Assembly (NCBI RefSeq): GCF_001905095.1
Contig: NZ_LWLS01000071.1
Location: 29,771 to 93,770 of the forward strand
Length of the DNA stretch: 64,000 bases
Source of the DNA: Micromonospora sp. CB01531
GTDB taxonomy: Bacteria > Actinomycetota > Actinomycetes > Mycobacteriales > Micromonosporaceae
Direction: 5' to 3'
The translations under genes were made by a program, and so were the position numbers. Below, in pieces: positions 7,976 through 16,073 of the stretch (the first letter of the stretch is position 1; each line of letters opens with the position of its first letter). The notes beneath the pieces were generated by a model. That model did not search any database. It saw nothing but the letters and a program-made list of their open reading frames with translations, and was not told the origin of the DNA.

Positions 7976-8569
7976 TCAGCGGCTCGGGACGTCGTGCTCG
8001 TGGTCGGGTTGGCGCTGCTCCGGCGGCTGGTGCGCGACCGGGTCCGCGCCGAGCAGATCGGCGAAGAGGGCCCGGTAGTGCACGAGCGCCTGCCGGAGTT
8101 CCTCGGTGCTCGCCTCGCCGCGCTCGTGGCGCAGCCGGATCTCGTGGGCGTCCCGGTAGTGGGCCAGGGTGCGGGCGTGCTTGACGGAGAGATGGGCGAT
8201 CTGGTCGTCGAAGTCCCCGGTCGGGTACCCACGGTCGGCGATGAGCCGGGTGACCAGTTCGTCGGCGTCGCCGACGGTCTCGCCCGGGGAGTCGACGAAG
8301 CGGACCTGGAGTTCCTCCCAGGCGGCGGCGTACCGGGCCCGGGACTCGGGGGCGAGCGGGGTGAGCTGCAGCTCGGCGTGCCGGCGCTCCCGCTCCCGCA
8401 GCTCCCGCTCGGCGGCGCCCCGGCTGTCCTGCTCGGCGACGACCCGGTCGTACTCCGGGCCGAACCGCTGCCTGAGGGCGCGCCGGCGGCCGGCGCGTAC
8501 GGCGACCGCGGCCAGCGCCGCGAGCACCACCAGCACGATGACTATGACGACTACCTGCGTGGGCGACAT
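7976..8569 (-). CDS. Membrane-anchored uncharacterised protein with the same helical domain
   Basis: 197 aa. One N-terminal membrane segment (about residues 4-25, VVVIVIVLVVLAALAAVAV) is followed by a basic stop-transfer stretch and a charged helical region. The 85-residue helical domain shared with the next gene follows (LQVRFVDSPGETVGD to ALVHYRALFADLLG). The C-terminus is His/Gln/Asp-rich. The start at ATG 8569 is preceded by aggagcc. It is the first gene of the minus-strand cluster. The single anchor with a soluble repeat partner suggests a membrane-associated pair; no function is known to me. Confidence 0.7.
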   Translation of the reverse strand: MSPTQVVVIVIVLVVLAALAAVAVRAGRRRALRQRFGPEYDRVVAEQDSRGAAERELRERERRHAELQLTPLAPESRARYAAAWEELQVRFVDSPGETVGDADELVTRLIADRGYPTGDFDDQIAHLSVKHARTLAHYRDAHEIRLRHERGEASTEELRQALVHYRALFADLLGADPVAHQPPEQRQPDHEHDVPSR

Positions 8570-8978
8570 GGCTCCTCCTTCGCCCGCTGGTATTCCCTCC
8601 GCGCACTGATCGCCAATCCCGGTCCAGGGCACTTTTCCTGGGATTTCCCGACCGAAACCTCGCGGAACCCGGGTGCGACCGACACGTTCGTACGTACCGC
8701 TGAAACTTGAGTCATTCCAGAAGGTGCTGCGAGGTGGCGTGGGTGCGGAGCGCCGCTGCGACCAGTGCCCCCCGCCGGTCCCTTCCGGCGGGCATCCGCT
8801 CCGTTGGTGTCCACAACGGAACATCCCGGACGGTAGCGACGAGCGAGACGGCCGGTAGTGCATCGGCCCGGGATTACGTATCCTGCCCAAGGCGCCCGGG
8901 CTGGGGCTCGGCGTCACGGTCGGAGACGTTCCGGCCGGTGCCGGCGCCACCCCTGCGACACCTTCCGGGCGAGGTTTG
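8570..8978. other. Divergent intergenic region upstream of the conservon
   Basis: Separates the minus-strand cluster from cvnA. Two inverted repeats are visible: CCCGCCGG/CCGGCGGG at 8771-8792 and TCCGTTG/CAACGGA at 8800-8820. They could be operators or leader hairpins for cvnA. No convincing -35/-10 pair was identified. Confidence 0.4.
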
Positions 8979-11399
8979 ATGAACACCCGTGACTGGCCGA
9001 TCCGCGCCAAGCTGACCGCGCTGGTCGTCGGTCCGGTGACTGCGCTGCTGGCGCTCTGGATCTTCGCCACCACGCTGACCTTCGGACCCGCCCTCGACCT
9101 GCTCGCGGCGCGTACCTTCCTCTACGACCTGGGCCGGCCGGGTGAGGCCGTGGTCGCCGAACTGCAACAGGAACGGCGGCTCTCGGTCGTCCAGCTCGCT
9201 GGCGACAGCACCCTGCCGGCACTGACCGAGCAGCGGAACCGCACCGACCGGGCGATCGCCGAGCTGCGTCGCAGGGTCGACGGGAAGGAGCTGCGCGACG
9301 CCGCCGACGAGCTGCTCGACGCCCGGCTGGATCAGCTGGTCTCCGCGCTCGATGCGCTGCCCGCCGGCCGGGGCTTCATCGACGACCGGAAGGTGGACCG
9401 GGCCGGGGCGATCGGCCTCTACAGTGGAATGATCAGCTCTGCCTTCCAGGCGTTCTCCGCGATGGCCGCCTTCCCCGACAACCAACTCAACCGGGAGGCG
9501 CTGGCGCTCACCGCGCTGGGCCGGTCCCGGGAGTTGCTCGGCCAGGCGGACGCGCTGCTCGCCGGCGCGGTCACCGCTGGCGGGTACGCCGAAGGCGAGC
9601 ACGAACAGCTCGTCCGCACCATCGACAACCAGCGCTTCCTGGCCGAGACGGCGGTGGCCGACCTGCCGCCGGGGGAGCGCACGGCGTACCAGCGGCTCAC
9701 CGAGGGGGACGCGTTCGTCCGGCTGCACGGCCTCCAGGACACCCTGATCCGCGCCCGCGACCTGCCGGCCCAGCTCGACGTACGCGCCTGGGAGTCCAGC
9801 CAGACCGCGGTCTGGCAGGGCCTGCGCGACTTTGAGCTGCGCGGCGCCGACGGGCTGGCCGAACGGTCCGTGCCGATGGCGGTGGGCATCCTGAGCCGGC
9901 TCGCCGCCGCCGGGGTGCTCGGCCTGCTCGCCGTGGTGATCTGCGTGCTGGTGGCGCTGCGGGTCGGCCGGTCGCTGGCCGGACGGCTGACCGGGGTGCG
10001 CACCGCTGCACTGGAGATGGCCGAGCACCGGCTGCCGGACGTGGTCGCCCGGCTGCGCCGCGGCGAGCAGGTCGACGTCGCCCGGGAGGCGCCCGAGCTG
10101 GACCACGGCGGCGACGAGATCGGCCAGGTGGGGCGGGCCTTCAACGAGGTACGCCGGACCGCCGTGCAGGCCGCCGTCGACGAGGTCACCCTGCGCCGGG
10201 GGCTCAACGAGGTGTTCCTCAACATCGCCCGACGCAGCCAGGGGCTGGTGCACCGGCAGTTGGCGCTGCTGGACCGGCTGGAGCGGCAGACCGAGGACCC
10301 GGACGAACTGGCCGGGCTGTTCCAGGTCGACCACCTCGCCGCCCGGCTCCGGCGGCACGCCGAGGACCTGGTCATCCTCGCCGGCGCGGCTCCGGGCCGG
10401 GGCTGGCGGAACCCGGTCGCCGCGGTCGACCTGGTGCGCGGCGCCATCTCCGAGGTGGAGCAGTACGACCGGGTCGACATCGGCGAGGTGCAGCCGGCGG
10501 GGGTGCTCGGCCGGGCCGTCGGCGACGTCATCCACCTGCTCGCCGAGTTGATCGAGAATGCCCTCGCCTTCTCTCCGCCGGACACCCGGGTCGACATCAG
10601 CGGGCGGACGGTGCCGGGCGGGTACGCCATCGAGATCACCGACCACGGGCTCGGCATGTCGCCGCAGGCCCTGGCGGACGCCAACCGCAAGCTGTCCCGC
10701 TCCCCGGAGTTCGATCCGGCCGACAGCGCCCGGCTGGGTCACTTCGTGGTCGCCCGGCTGGCCGCCCGGCACGGCGTCCGGGTCGAGCTGCGGCCGGCCA
10801 CCCCGTCCGGCAGCACGGCGCTGGTGCTGGTCCCGGCCGATCTGGTCACCGGCGAGCCGCCGGTGGGCCCCGGCCCGGATGCCGGGGCAGCGGGCGCCGG
10901 TGACCGGCGGATGGCCAAGGTGACCCGGCTGTCCACGCTGCCCCGGCCGCGTACCGCCCGGCCCGGCCGGGAACGCCCCGACTCGGCCGTGGTGCCGCTC
11001 TCCGTCGGCCGTACCTCCTCGGTCGAGGCACCCGCGGACGGCGACGGCCTGCCCCGCCGGGTCCGCCGGCGCGGGCCGGCGACGGGACCCCGGCCGGCCG
11101 CCGCGGACACCCCGGCGTACCGCCCGCCGGAGGAGGCCCGGCGCGCCATGTCCGCCCTCCAGGCGGGCACCGCCCGGGGCCGCCGGGACGGGGTGGCACG
11201 CGCCGCCGCCGGCCCCACCGGTACGGCCGCCCCGGCCGCCCGGGGTGTCGCCCGTCCGGCCGGCCAACCCGTCGACTCCGCTGCCCGGTTCCGGGGTGGC
11301 CCGTCCACCGACGCGGCTCGGGACCGGGCCGCCGAGCCCTCCCCTCCGGAGCCGGCGCCGGCTCCGGAACCTCCGACCGCGACTGAGAGGGACGCCTAG
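8979..11399 (+). CDS. cvnA: Conservon CvnA: membrane sensor with NIT-like domain and histidine-kinase-type ATPase
   Basis: First gene of a cvnABCD operon, a G-protein-coupled-receptor-like signalling unit of actinomycetes. Seen: TM1 (about residues 13-33), a large extracytoplasmic helical domain of nitrate/nitrite-sensor type, and TM2 near residues 308-330 (LAAAGVLGLLAVVICVLVALRV-like). A HAMP-like segment follows (about 335-395), then an HATPase domain with N-box LIENALAF and G-box DHGLGM. The last 200 residues are Pro/Ala/Arg-rich and disordered. No classical H-box is evident, as is usual for CvnA. ATG 8979 follows GAGG at 8971; TTG 8976 is an alternative. The stop overlaps the GTG of cvnB by one base. 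Confidence 0.9.
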   Translation: MNTRDWPIRAKLTALVVGPVTALLALWIFATTLTFGPALDLLAARTFLYDLGRPGEAVVAELQQERRLSVVQLAGDSTLPALTEQRNRTDRAIAELRRRVDGKELRDAADELLDARLDQLVSALDALPAGRGFIDDRKVDRAGAIGLYSGMISSAFQAFSAMAAFPDNQLNREALALTALGRSRELLGQADALLAGAVTAGGYAEGEHEQLVRTIDNQRFLAETAVADLPPGERTAYQRLTEGDAFVRLHGLQDTLIRARDLPAQLDVRAWESSQTAVWQGLRDFELRGADGLAERSVPMAVGILSRLAAAGVLGLLAVVICVLVALRVGRSLAGRLTGVRTAALEMAEHRLPDVVARLRRGEQVDVAREAPELDHGGDEIGQVGRAFNEVRRTAVQAAVDEVTLRRGLNEVFLNIARRSQGLVHRQLALLDRLERQTEDPDELAGLFQVDHLAARLRRHAEDLVILAGAAPGRGWRNPVAAVDLVRGAISEVEQYDRVDIGEVQPAGVLGRAVGDVIHLLAELIENALAFSPPDTRVDISGRTVPGGYAIEITDHGLGMSPQALADANRKLSRSPEFDPADSARLGHFVVARLAARHGVRVELRPATPSGSTALVLVPADLVTGEPPVGPGPDAGAAGAGDRRMAKVTRLSTLPRPRTARPGRERPDSAVVPLSVGRTSSVEAPADGDGLPRRVRRRGPATGPRPAAADTPAYRPPEEARRAMSALQAGTARGRRDGVARAAAGPTGTAAPAARGVARPAGQPVDSAARFRGGPSTDAARDRAAEPSPPEPAPAPEPPTATERDA

Positions 11400-11818
11400 T
11401 GGTGTACACGACGCGGCAGAACGCCGATCTCGACTGGCTGCTCGACGACCTGGTGGAGCGGGTGCCGGCCGCCCGCCAGGCGGTGGTGCTGTCGGCGGAC
11501 GGGCTCCTGCTCGGCGCCTCGGCCGAGCTGAGCCGTACCGACGCGGAGCACCTCGCCGCCATCGCCTCCGGCTTCTCCAGCCTGGCCAAGGGGACCACCC
11601 GGCACCTGGCCGGCGGCGCGGTCCGGCAGACCGTGGTGGAGATGGAGTCCGCGTACCTGTTCGTCACCGCGGCCGGGCCGGGCGGCTGCCTGGCGGTGGT
11701 GAGCGACGCCGACGCCGACATCGGCCTGGTGGCGTACGAGATGGCGATGCTGGTCATCCGGGTCGGCGAGAACCTGAGCGTCCCGGCCCGTACGGCGGGT
11801 GCCGTCGATGCGGACTGA
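11399..11818 (+). CDS. cvnB: Conservon CvnB: roadblock/LC7 domain protein
   Basis: 139-aa roadblock/LC7 fold, probably a GTPase regulator or scaffold for CvnD at the membrane. Seen: the family's N-terminus (LDWLLDDLVERVPAARQAVVLSADGLLLG) and the central alternation of strand and helix typical of roadblock domains. GTG 11399 overlaps the cvnA stop; gagaggga lies 8 nt upstream. GTG 11402 is equally possible. It is translationally coupled to both neighbours. Confidence 0.9.
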   Translation: MVYTTRQNADLDWLLDDLVERVPAARQAVVLSADGLLLGASAELSRTDAEHLAAIASGFSSLAKGTTRHLAGGAVRQTVVEMESAYLFVTAAGPGGCLAVVSDADADIGLVAYEMAMLVIRVGENLSVPARTAGAVDAD

Positions 11819-12197
11819 GTCACCGGGGCCGCAGCACGAGTGGCTGGACGACGCCGCGGGTCCGGTCGTCCGTCCGTACACCCTGACCGGCGGCCGGGTG
11901 CGGCCGCCGGTAGCCGGCTTCGACCTGGTGGCCTTCGTGCTGGCCCCGCCGGCGGCCGACCCGGCCGGCCTGCCGGGCCTCCAGCCGGAGCACCGGCGCC
12001 TGGTCGAGCTGGCCCGGCGACCGGTGGCCGTGGCCGACCTCGCCGCCGACCTGGACCTCGCCGTCGGCGTGGTCCGGGTGCTGCTCGGCGATCTCCTCGA
12101 CCGTGGGCTCGTCGCGGTGCACCAGCCGCCGACCGCCGCCCACCTGCCCGACGACAACATCCTCAAGGCGGTGGTCAGTGGACTTCGTGCGCTCTGA
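11808..12197 (+). CDS. cvnC: Conservon CvnC: DUF742 protein
   Basis: 129-aa DUF742 family protein, third member of the conservon. Seen: the conserved WLDDAAGPVVRPYTLTGGR opening followed by a winged-helix-like C-terminal half (RRLVELARRPVAVADLAADLDL, VRVLLGDLLDRGLV) and the usual end DDNILKAVVSGLRAL. ATG 11808 overlaps the 3' end of cvnB by 11 bp; GTG 11799 would also be in frame. Role inferred from the operon only. Confidence 0.88.
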   Translation: MRTESPGPQHEWLDDAAGPVVRPYTLTGGRVRPPVAGFDLVAFVLAPPAADPAGLPGLQPEHRRLVELARRPVAVADLAADLDLAVGVVRVLLGDLLDRGLVAVHQPPTAAHLPDDNILKAVVSGLRAL

Positions 12198-12780
12198 ACC
12201 GGGGACGGCCGCGCTGCGGATCCCGCTGGCCCTGAAGATCCTCATCGCCGGCGGCTTCGGCGCCGGCAAGACCACGCTGGTAAGCGCGCTGAGCGAGGTC
12301 CGGCCGCTGCAGACCGAGGAGGTCCTGACCGGCGCTGGTGTGGGCACCGACGACGTCTCCGGGGTGGAGGAAAAGTCCACCACCACGGTGGCCATGGACT
12401 TCGGCCGGATCACCATCACCGACGACCTCCAGGTCTATCTCTTCGGCACCCCGGGCCAGGACCGCTTCTGGTTCCTCTGGGACGAGTTGGCCTTCGGCGC
12501 CCTCGGCGCGGTGGTGCTCGCCGACACCCGCCGGCTGGCCGACTGCTTCCCCTCGATCGACTACTTCGAGCAGCGCGGTATCCCGTTCGTGGTGGGGGTG
12601 AACTGCTTCGACGGGGCCCGGCGGTTCAGCCTGGAGGCGGTACGCGACGCGCTGGACCTGGACCCGGACGTGCCGCTGGTGCTCTGCGACGTCCGGGATC
12701 GGCAGTCCGGGAAGCTGGTGCTGATCTCGCTGGTTGAGCACGTCGCCCGGCAGCGGGGAGAGCCGGTGCCGGTGGGCTGA
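12178..12780 (+). CDS. cvnD: Conservon CvnD: small Ras-like GTPase
   Basis: 200-aa GTP-binding protein, the presumed switch of the conservon. Seen: P-loop GGFGAGKTT (residues 25-33), switch/G3 motif LFGTPGQDRF, and a G4 variant VNCFD in place of NKxD, usual for this family. GTG 12178 is chosen because it gives the usual short N-terminus (VDFVRSEPG) and overlaps cvnC by 20 bp; longer in-frame starts lie inside cvnC. It ends the operon. Confidence 0.92.
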   Translation: MDFVRSEPGTAALRIPLALKILIAGGFGAGKTTLVSALSEVRPLQTEEVLTGAGVGTDDVSGVEEKSTTTVAMDFGRITITDDLQVYLFGTPGQDRFWFLWDELAFGALGAVVLADTRRLADCFPSIDYFEQRGIPFVVGVNCFDGARRFSLEAVRDALDLDPDVPLVLCDVRDRQSGKLVLISLVEHVARQRGEPVPVG

Positions 12781-12908
12781 CCGGGCCGCGACGGGTCGCG
12801 GGCGTGCGGCCGACCGTCGAAACTGGTTCCGGGAAGACGGCCAACGGCCCGGCCGACCGGGAGGGCCTCTGGTTGGATCGACGGAGGAATCGGCGGAAGG
12901 TGGGACCG

Positions 12909-13943
12909 GTGACCGCGCAGCACGCGATCGTCCACGTCGGTGGCTACGCGGCGGAGATGGGCGGGCGGGCCGAGGGCATCGTCGCGGCCCGGCGGGATCC
13001 GGTGTCCGGGGAGCTGACCCCGCTCGGCACGGTGGCGGTGACCTCGTCGCCGTCGTTCCTCGTCCGGCACCCGACCCGGCCCGTGCTGTACGCGGTCAAC
13101 GAGCTGTCCGAGGGGCAGGTCAGCGCGTTCCGGGTCGCCCCGGACGGCGATCTCGCCCTGCTCGGCGTCCGCCCGACCGGCGGGGCCGAGCCCTGCCACG
13201 TGGCGGTCGCCCCGGACGGCCGGCACCTCTTCGTGGCCAACTACGGCGGCGGCAGTGTGGCGGTGTTCCCGCTCGACCCGAACGGCGTACCGGGGGAGCG
13301 CTCCGATCTGGTTCGGCACGAGGGGCACGGCGCCGACCCGCAGCGGCAGGAGGCGGCGCACTGCCACATGGTCTCGCCCGATCCGGGCGGTGGGCCGCTG
13401 CTCGCCGTCGACCTGGGCACCGACTCGGTCTACCGGTACGACCTCGACGTCGCCTCCGGTCGGCTGGTGCCGCGCGCCCCGCGGCTGCGCACGCCGGCCG
13501 GCAGCGGCCCCCGGCACCTGGCCCGGCACCCGGACGGGCGGCGCTGCTGGCTGGTCGGCGAGTTGGACGGGACGGTCACCGCGTACGACCTGACGGCCGA
13601 TGGGCTGCACCAGCGGGTCCGGGTCGACGCGAGCGGGCGGGTCGGGCACGTGCAGCCCTCCGAGGTCGCCGTTGGACCGGACGGCCGGTTCCTCTACGTG
13701 GCCAACCGGGGAGTCGGCACGGTGGCCGTCTTCGCGCTAGCCGGTGAGGCGCCGGAGCTGGTGGCCGAGGTCGACACCGGCGGCGAGTGGCCGCGGCACT
13801 TCGCCCGGGCGGGCGAGCACCTGTACGTGGCCGACGAGCGGGCCGACATGATCAGGGTCTTCCGGGTGGACCCGGTCACCGGGGTGCCGGAGCCGGTCGG
13901 GGAGCCGGTGCCGGTGGCCAGCCCGACCTGCGTCCGGCCGTGA
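12909..13943 (+). CDS. Lactonase family beta-propeller protein (6-phosphogluconolactonase-like)
   Basis: 344 aa of seven-bladed propeller sequence with repeated blade motifs such as PCHVAVAPDGRHLFVANYGGGSVAVF and QPSEVAVGPDGRFLYVANRGVGTVAVF. The family includes 6-phosphogluconolactonase and muconate/carboxy-lactonizing enzymes; cytoplasmic, as no signal peptide is present. GTG 12909 is chosen with GGAAGG 8 nt upstream; GTG 12900 is possible. It stands alone, 128 bp after the conservon, so the substrate cannot be inferred from context. Confidence 0.85.
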   Translation: MTAQHAIVHVGGYAAEMGGRAEGIVAARRDPVSGELTPLGTVAVTSSPSFLVRHPTRPVLYAVNELSEGQVSAFRVAPDGDLALLGVRPTGGAEPCHVAVAPDGRHLFVANYGGGSVAVFPLDPNGVPGERSDLVRHEGHGADPQRQEAAHCHMVSPDPGGGPLLAVDLGTDSVYRYDLDVASGRLVPRAPRLRTPAGSGPRHLARHPDGRRCWLVGELDGTVTAYDLTADGLHQRVRVDASGRVGHVQPSEVAVGPDGRFLYVANRGVGTVAVFALAGEAPELVAEVDTGGEWPRHFARAGEHLYVADERADMIRVFRVDPVTGVPEPVGEPVPVASPTCVRP

Positions 13944-13992
13944 CGGAGCGTTGCCGCGAGCATCGTCCACCATGGACCGGCGTCACCTCTGA

Positions 13993-14006
13993 TGACTGAT
14001 CAGTCA
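13993..14006. promoter_or_regulatory. Perfect 14-bp palindrome, candidate operator
   Basis: TGACTGATCAGTCA is fully palindromic and lies about 90 bp upstream of the VWA gene. A second TGATCA core occurs at 14026-14031. Both are in a short AT-richer patch. The regulator is unknown. Confidence 0.45.
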
Positions 14007-14094
14007 CTCAATGTTGAAGTTTTGCTGATCAACTGTTTCTGCTGCGTAACTTTCGTCCGAACGGTTGTGGCACTAACCCCACGAGATACGCAAG

Positions 14095-15867
14095 ATGGTC
14101 ACCGTGTCTGGCCGCCATCGCATGCGTTCGAACCTACGTGGGGTAGGCGCCGCTGCTGCGGCCACCGCCCTCGTCGCCGTCGTAGCCGGGACCTGGTTCG
14201 GCTACCAGCAGCTGGCGGGGCCGTCCTGCTCGGGGCAGATCCAGCTCTCCGTCGCGGCCACCCCGGAGATCGCGCCCGCCGTCCAGGGAGCGGCCGACCA
14301 GTGGGTCAAGGACGGCGCGGCAGTCGGCGACACCTGCATCGCGGTGAACGTGACCCCGGCCGAGTCGGTCGAGGTGGCCGCCACGGTGGCCAGCAAGCAC
14401 GGCGCCACCTTGGCCGGTGTGGGGCAGGCGAGCGGCACCGCGGTGACGCCGGACGTCTGGGTGCCGGACTCGTCCACCTGGCTGCTGCGGCTCAAGGCCG
14501 GCGGGGCCACCGCCTTCGCCCCGGCGAACGGCGCCTCGATCGCCCGCAGTCCGGTGGTGGTCGCGATGCCCGAACCGGTGGCCACCCGGCTCGGCTGGCC
14601 GGACAAGAAGTTCACCTGGGCCGACCTGTTGGCGCAGGTCAACAGCAGCAAACCGCTGCACGCCGGCATCGTCGAGCCGACCCAGGACGCGGCTGGTCTG
14701 TCCGGCCTGCTCGCGCTGACCGCTGCCGCCAACTCCACCGGCGCCGCCGGCTCCCCGCAGGCGCGGGAGGCGACGATCGGGGCGTTGCGGGCGGTGGCCA
14801 CCAACAGTTCCCGACTGCGGCAGGATCTCCTCGCGCGCTTTCCGCGCTCGTCCGAACCGACGGCGGTCGCCAACGGCCTCGGCGCGGCCGCGCTGTCCGA
14901 AGAGGACGTGATGGCGTACAACGCCACCAAGCCGCCGATCCCGCTGGCCGCTCTCTACCTGGACCCGCCGCCGGCCCCCCTGGACTATCCGTTCGCGGTG
15001 CTGCCCGGTATCGAGCCGGCGAAGGCGTCCGCCGCGAAGGTGCTCTTCGAGGTGCTGACCACCCGCGGCTTCAAGAGTCGACTGGCCGCCCAGTCGCTGC
15101 GCGCGCCCGACGGCAACTGGAGCGAGGGCTTCAAGGCGCTGCCCGGTGCCCCGAGCCCGGCGGGCGGGAGTACGGCGCCGGCCGGTCAGGGCGCCGCGGG
15201 CGGGCTCGACCCGACCGCCATCCAGAAGGCCACCAGCACCTGGTCGGCGGTCACGCTGTCCGGCCGCATGCTCTGCGTCATCGACGTTTCGGGCTCGATG
15301 AAGCAGAAGGTGGAGACCGCCGGTGGCGCCACCCGGGAGCAGGTCACCGTCGCCGCGGCGACCCAGGGCCTGAACCTCTTCGACGACTCCTGGTCGATCG
15401 GGCTGTGGACCTTCTCCACCAAACTGAACGGGTCGCAGGACTACCGGGAGGTGGTCCCGATCAGGCCGCTGTCGAGCAATCGGGGCGCGATCCAGCGCGG
15501 CCTGGCCACGGTCAAGCCGTCGAACGGCGACACCGGCCTCTACGACACCCTGCTGGCGGCCTACAAGACCGTCCAGCAGGACTGGGAGCCCGGGAAGGTC
15601 AACTCGATCGTGCTGTTCACCGACGGCAAGAACGAGGACGACGACGGCATCTCCCAGAAGGCGCTGCTGGCCCAGCTTCGCAAGCTGCGCGACGCGGAGC
15701 AGCCGGTGCAGGTGATCATCATCGGCATCGGGAGCGACGTCAGCAAGGCCGAGCTCAAGTCGATCACCGACGTGACCGGTGGCGGTGCCTTCGTCACCGC
15801 CGACCCGACGAAGATCGGCGAGATCTTCCTGCAGGCGATCGCACTGCGCCCGCCCGCGCCGCGCTGA
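14095..15867 (+). CDS. Membrane-anchored solute-binding-like plus von Willebrand A domain protein
   Basis: 590 aa. One N-terminal membrane segment (about residues 15-38), then a periplasmic-binding-protein-like region (about 45-345; QIQLSVAATPEIAPAVQ start). A Pro/Ala-rich linker and a VWA domain (about 385-590) complete it. The VWA domain has the MIDAS motif DVSGS near residue 396, a Thr (TGLYD) and LFTDGKNEDD for metal-dependent adhesion or protein binding. It is predicted to be outside the membrane. ATG 14095 has only a weak ribosome site. It is followed by a hairpin terminator and then a polysaccharide sugar transferase. Ligand unknown; an envelope-assembly role is inference. Confidence 0.82.
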   Translation: MVTVSGRHRMRSNLRGVGAAAAATALVAVVAGTWFGYQQLAGPSCSGQIQLSVAATPEIAPAVQGAADQWVKDGAAVGDTCIAVNVTPAESVEVAATVASKHGATLAGVGQASGTAVTPDVWVPDSSTWLLRLKAGGATAFAPANGASIARSPVVVAMPEPVATRLGWPDKKFTWADLLAQVNSSKPLHAGIVEPTQDAAGLSGLLALTAAANSTGAAGSPQAREATIGALRAVATNSSRLRQDLLARFPRSSEPTAVANGLGAAALSEEDVMAYNATKPPIPLAALYLDPPPAPLDYPFAVLPGIEPAKASAAKVLFEVLTTRGFKSRLAAQSLRAPDGNWSEGFKALPGAPSPAGGSTAPAGQGAAGGLDPTAIQKATSTWSAVTLSGRMLCVIDVSGSMKQKVETAGGATREQVTVAAATQGLNLFDDSWSIGLWTFSTKLNGSQDYREVVPIRPLSSNRGAIQRGLATVKPSNGDTGLYDTLLAAYKTVQQDWEPGKVNSIVLFTDGKNEDDDGISQKALLAQLRKLRDAEQPVQVIIIGIGSDVSKAELKSITDVTGGGAFVTADPTKIGEIFLQAIALRPPAPR

Positions 15868-15884
15868 TCCGCCACTCAGCGGGC

Positions 15885-15909
15885 CGCCGTACCGGAATCC
15901 GGTACGGCG
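15885..15909. terminator. Hairpin terminator after the VWA gene
   Basis: CGCCGTACCGG and CCGGTACGGCG form a perfect 11-bp stem with a 3-nt AAT loop, 18 bp after the stop codon. Confidence 0.7.
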
Positions 15910-16073
15910 ATCCGCTTCCCCGGCGCTCCTCGACCGCAAGGCAACTGACGGTAATCCGTCCGAAGCAATCGGTGCCCGTAATTGTCGAGGCAGGATGTCC
16001 TGGTGCTCCGAGCCGCCGGCCCGCCACAGGGCCACGCGGTACGGGATGGTCCTGAACGAACTGGGGAGGGCCG

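Noticed and set aside
8874..11267. 797-codon open frame antisense to cvnA
   Set aside because: Overlaps a well-supported conservon gene and has no recognisable domain.
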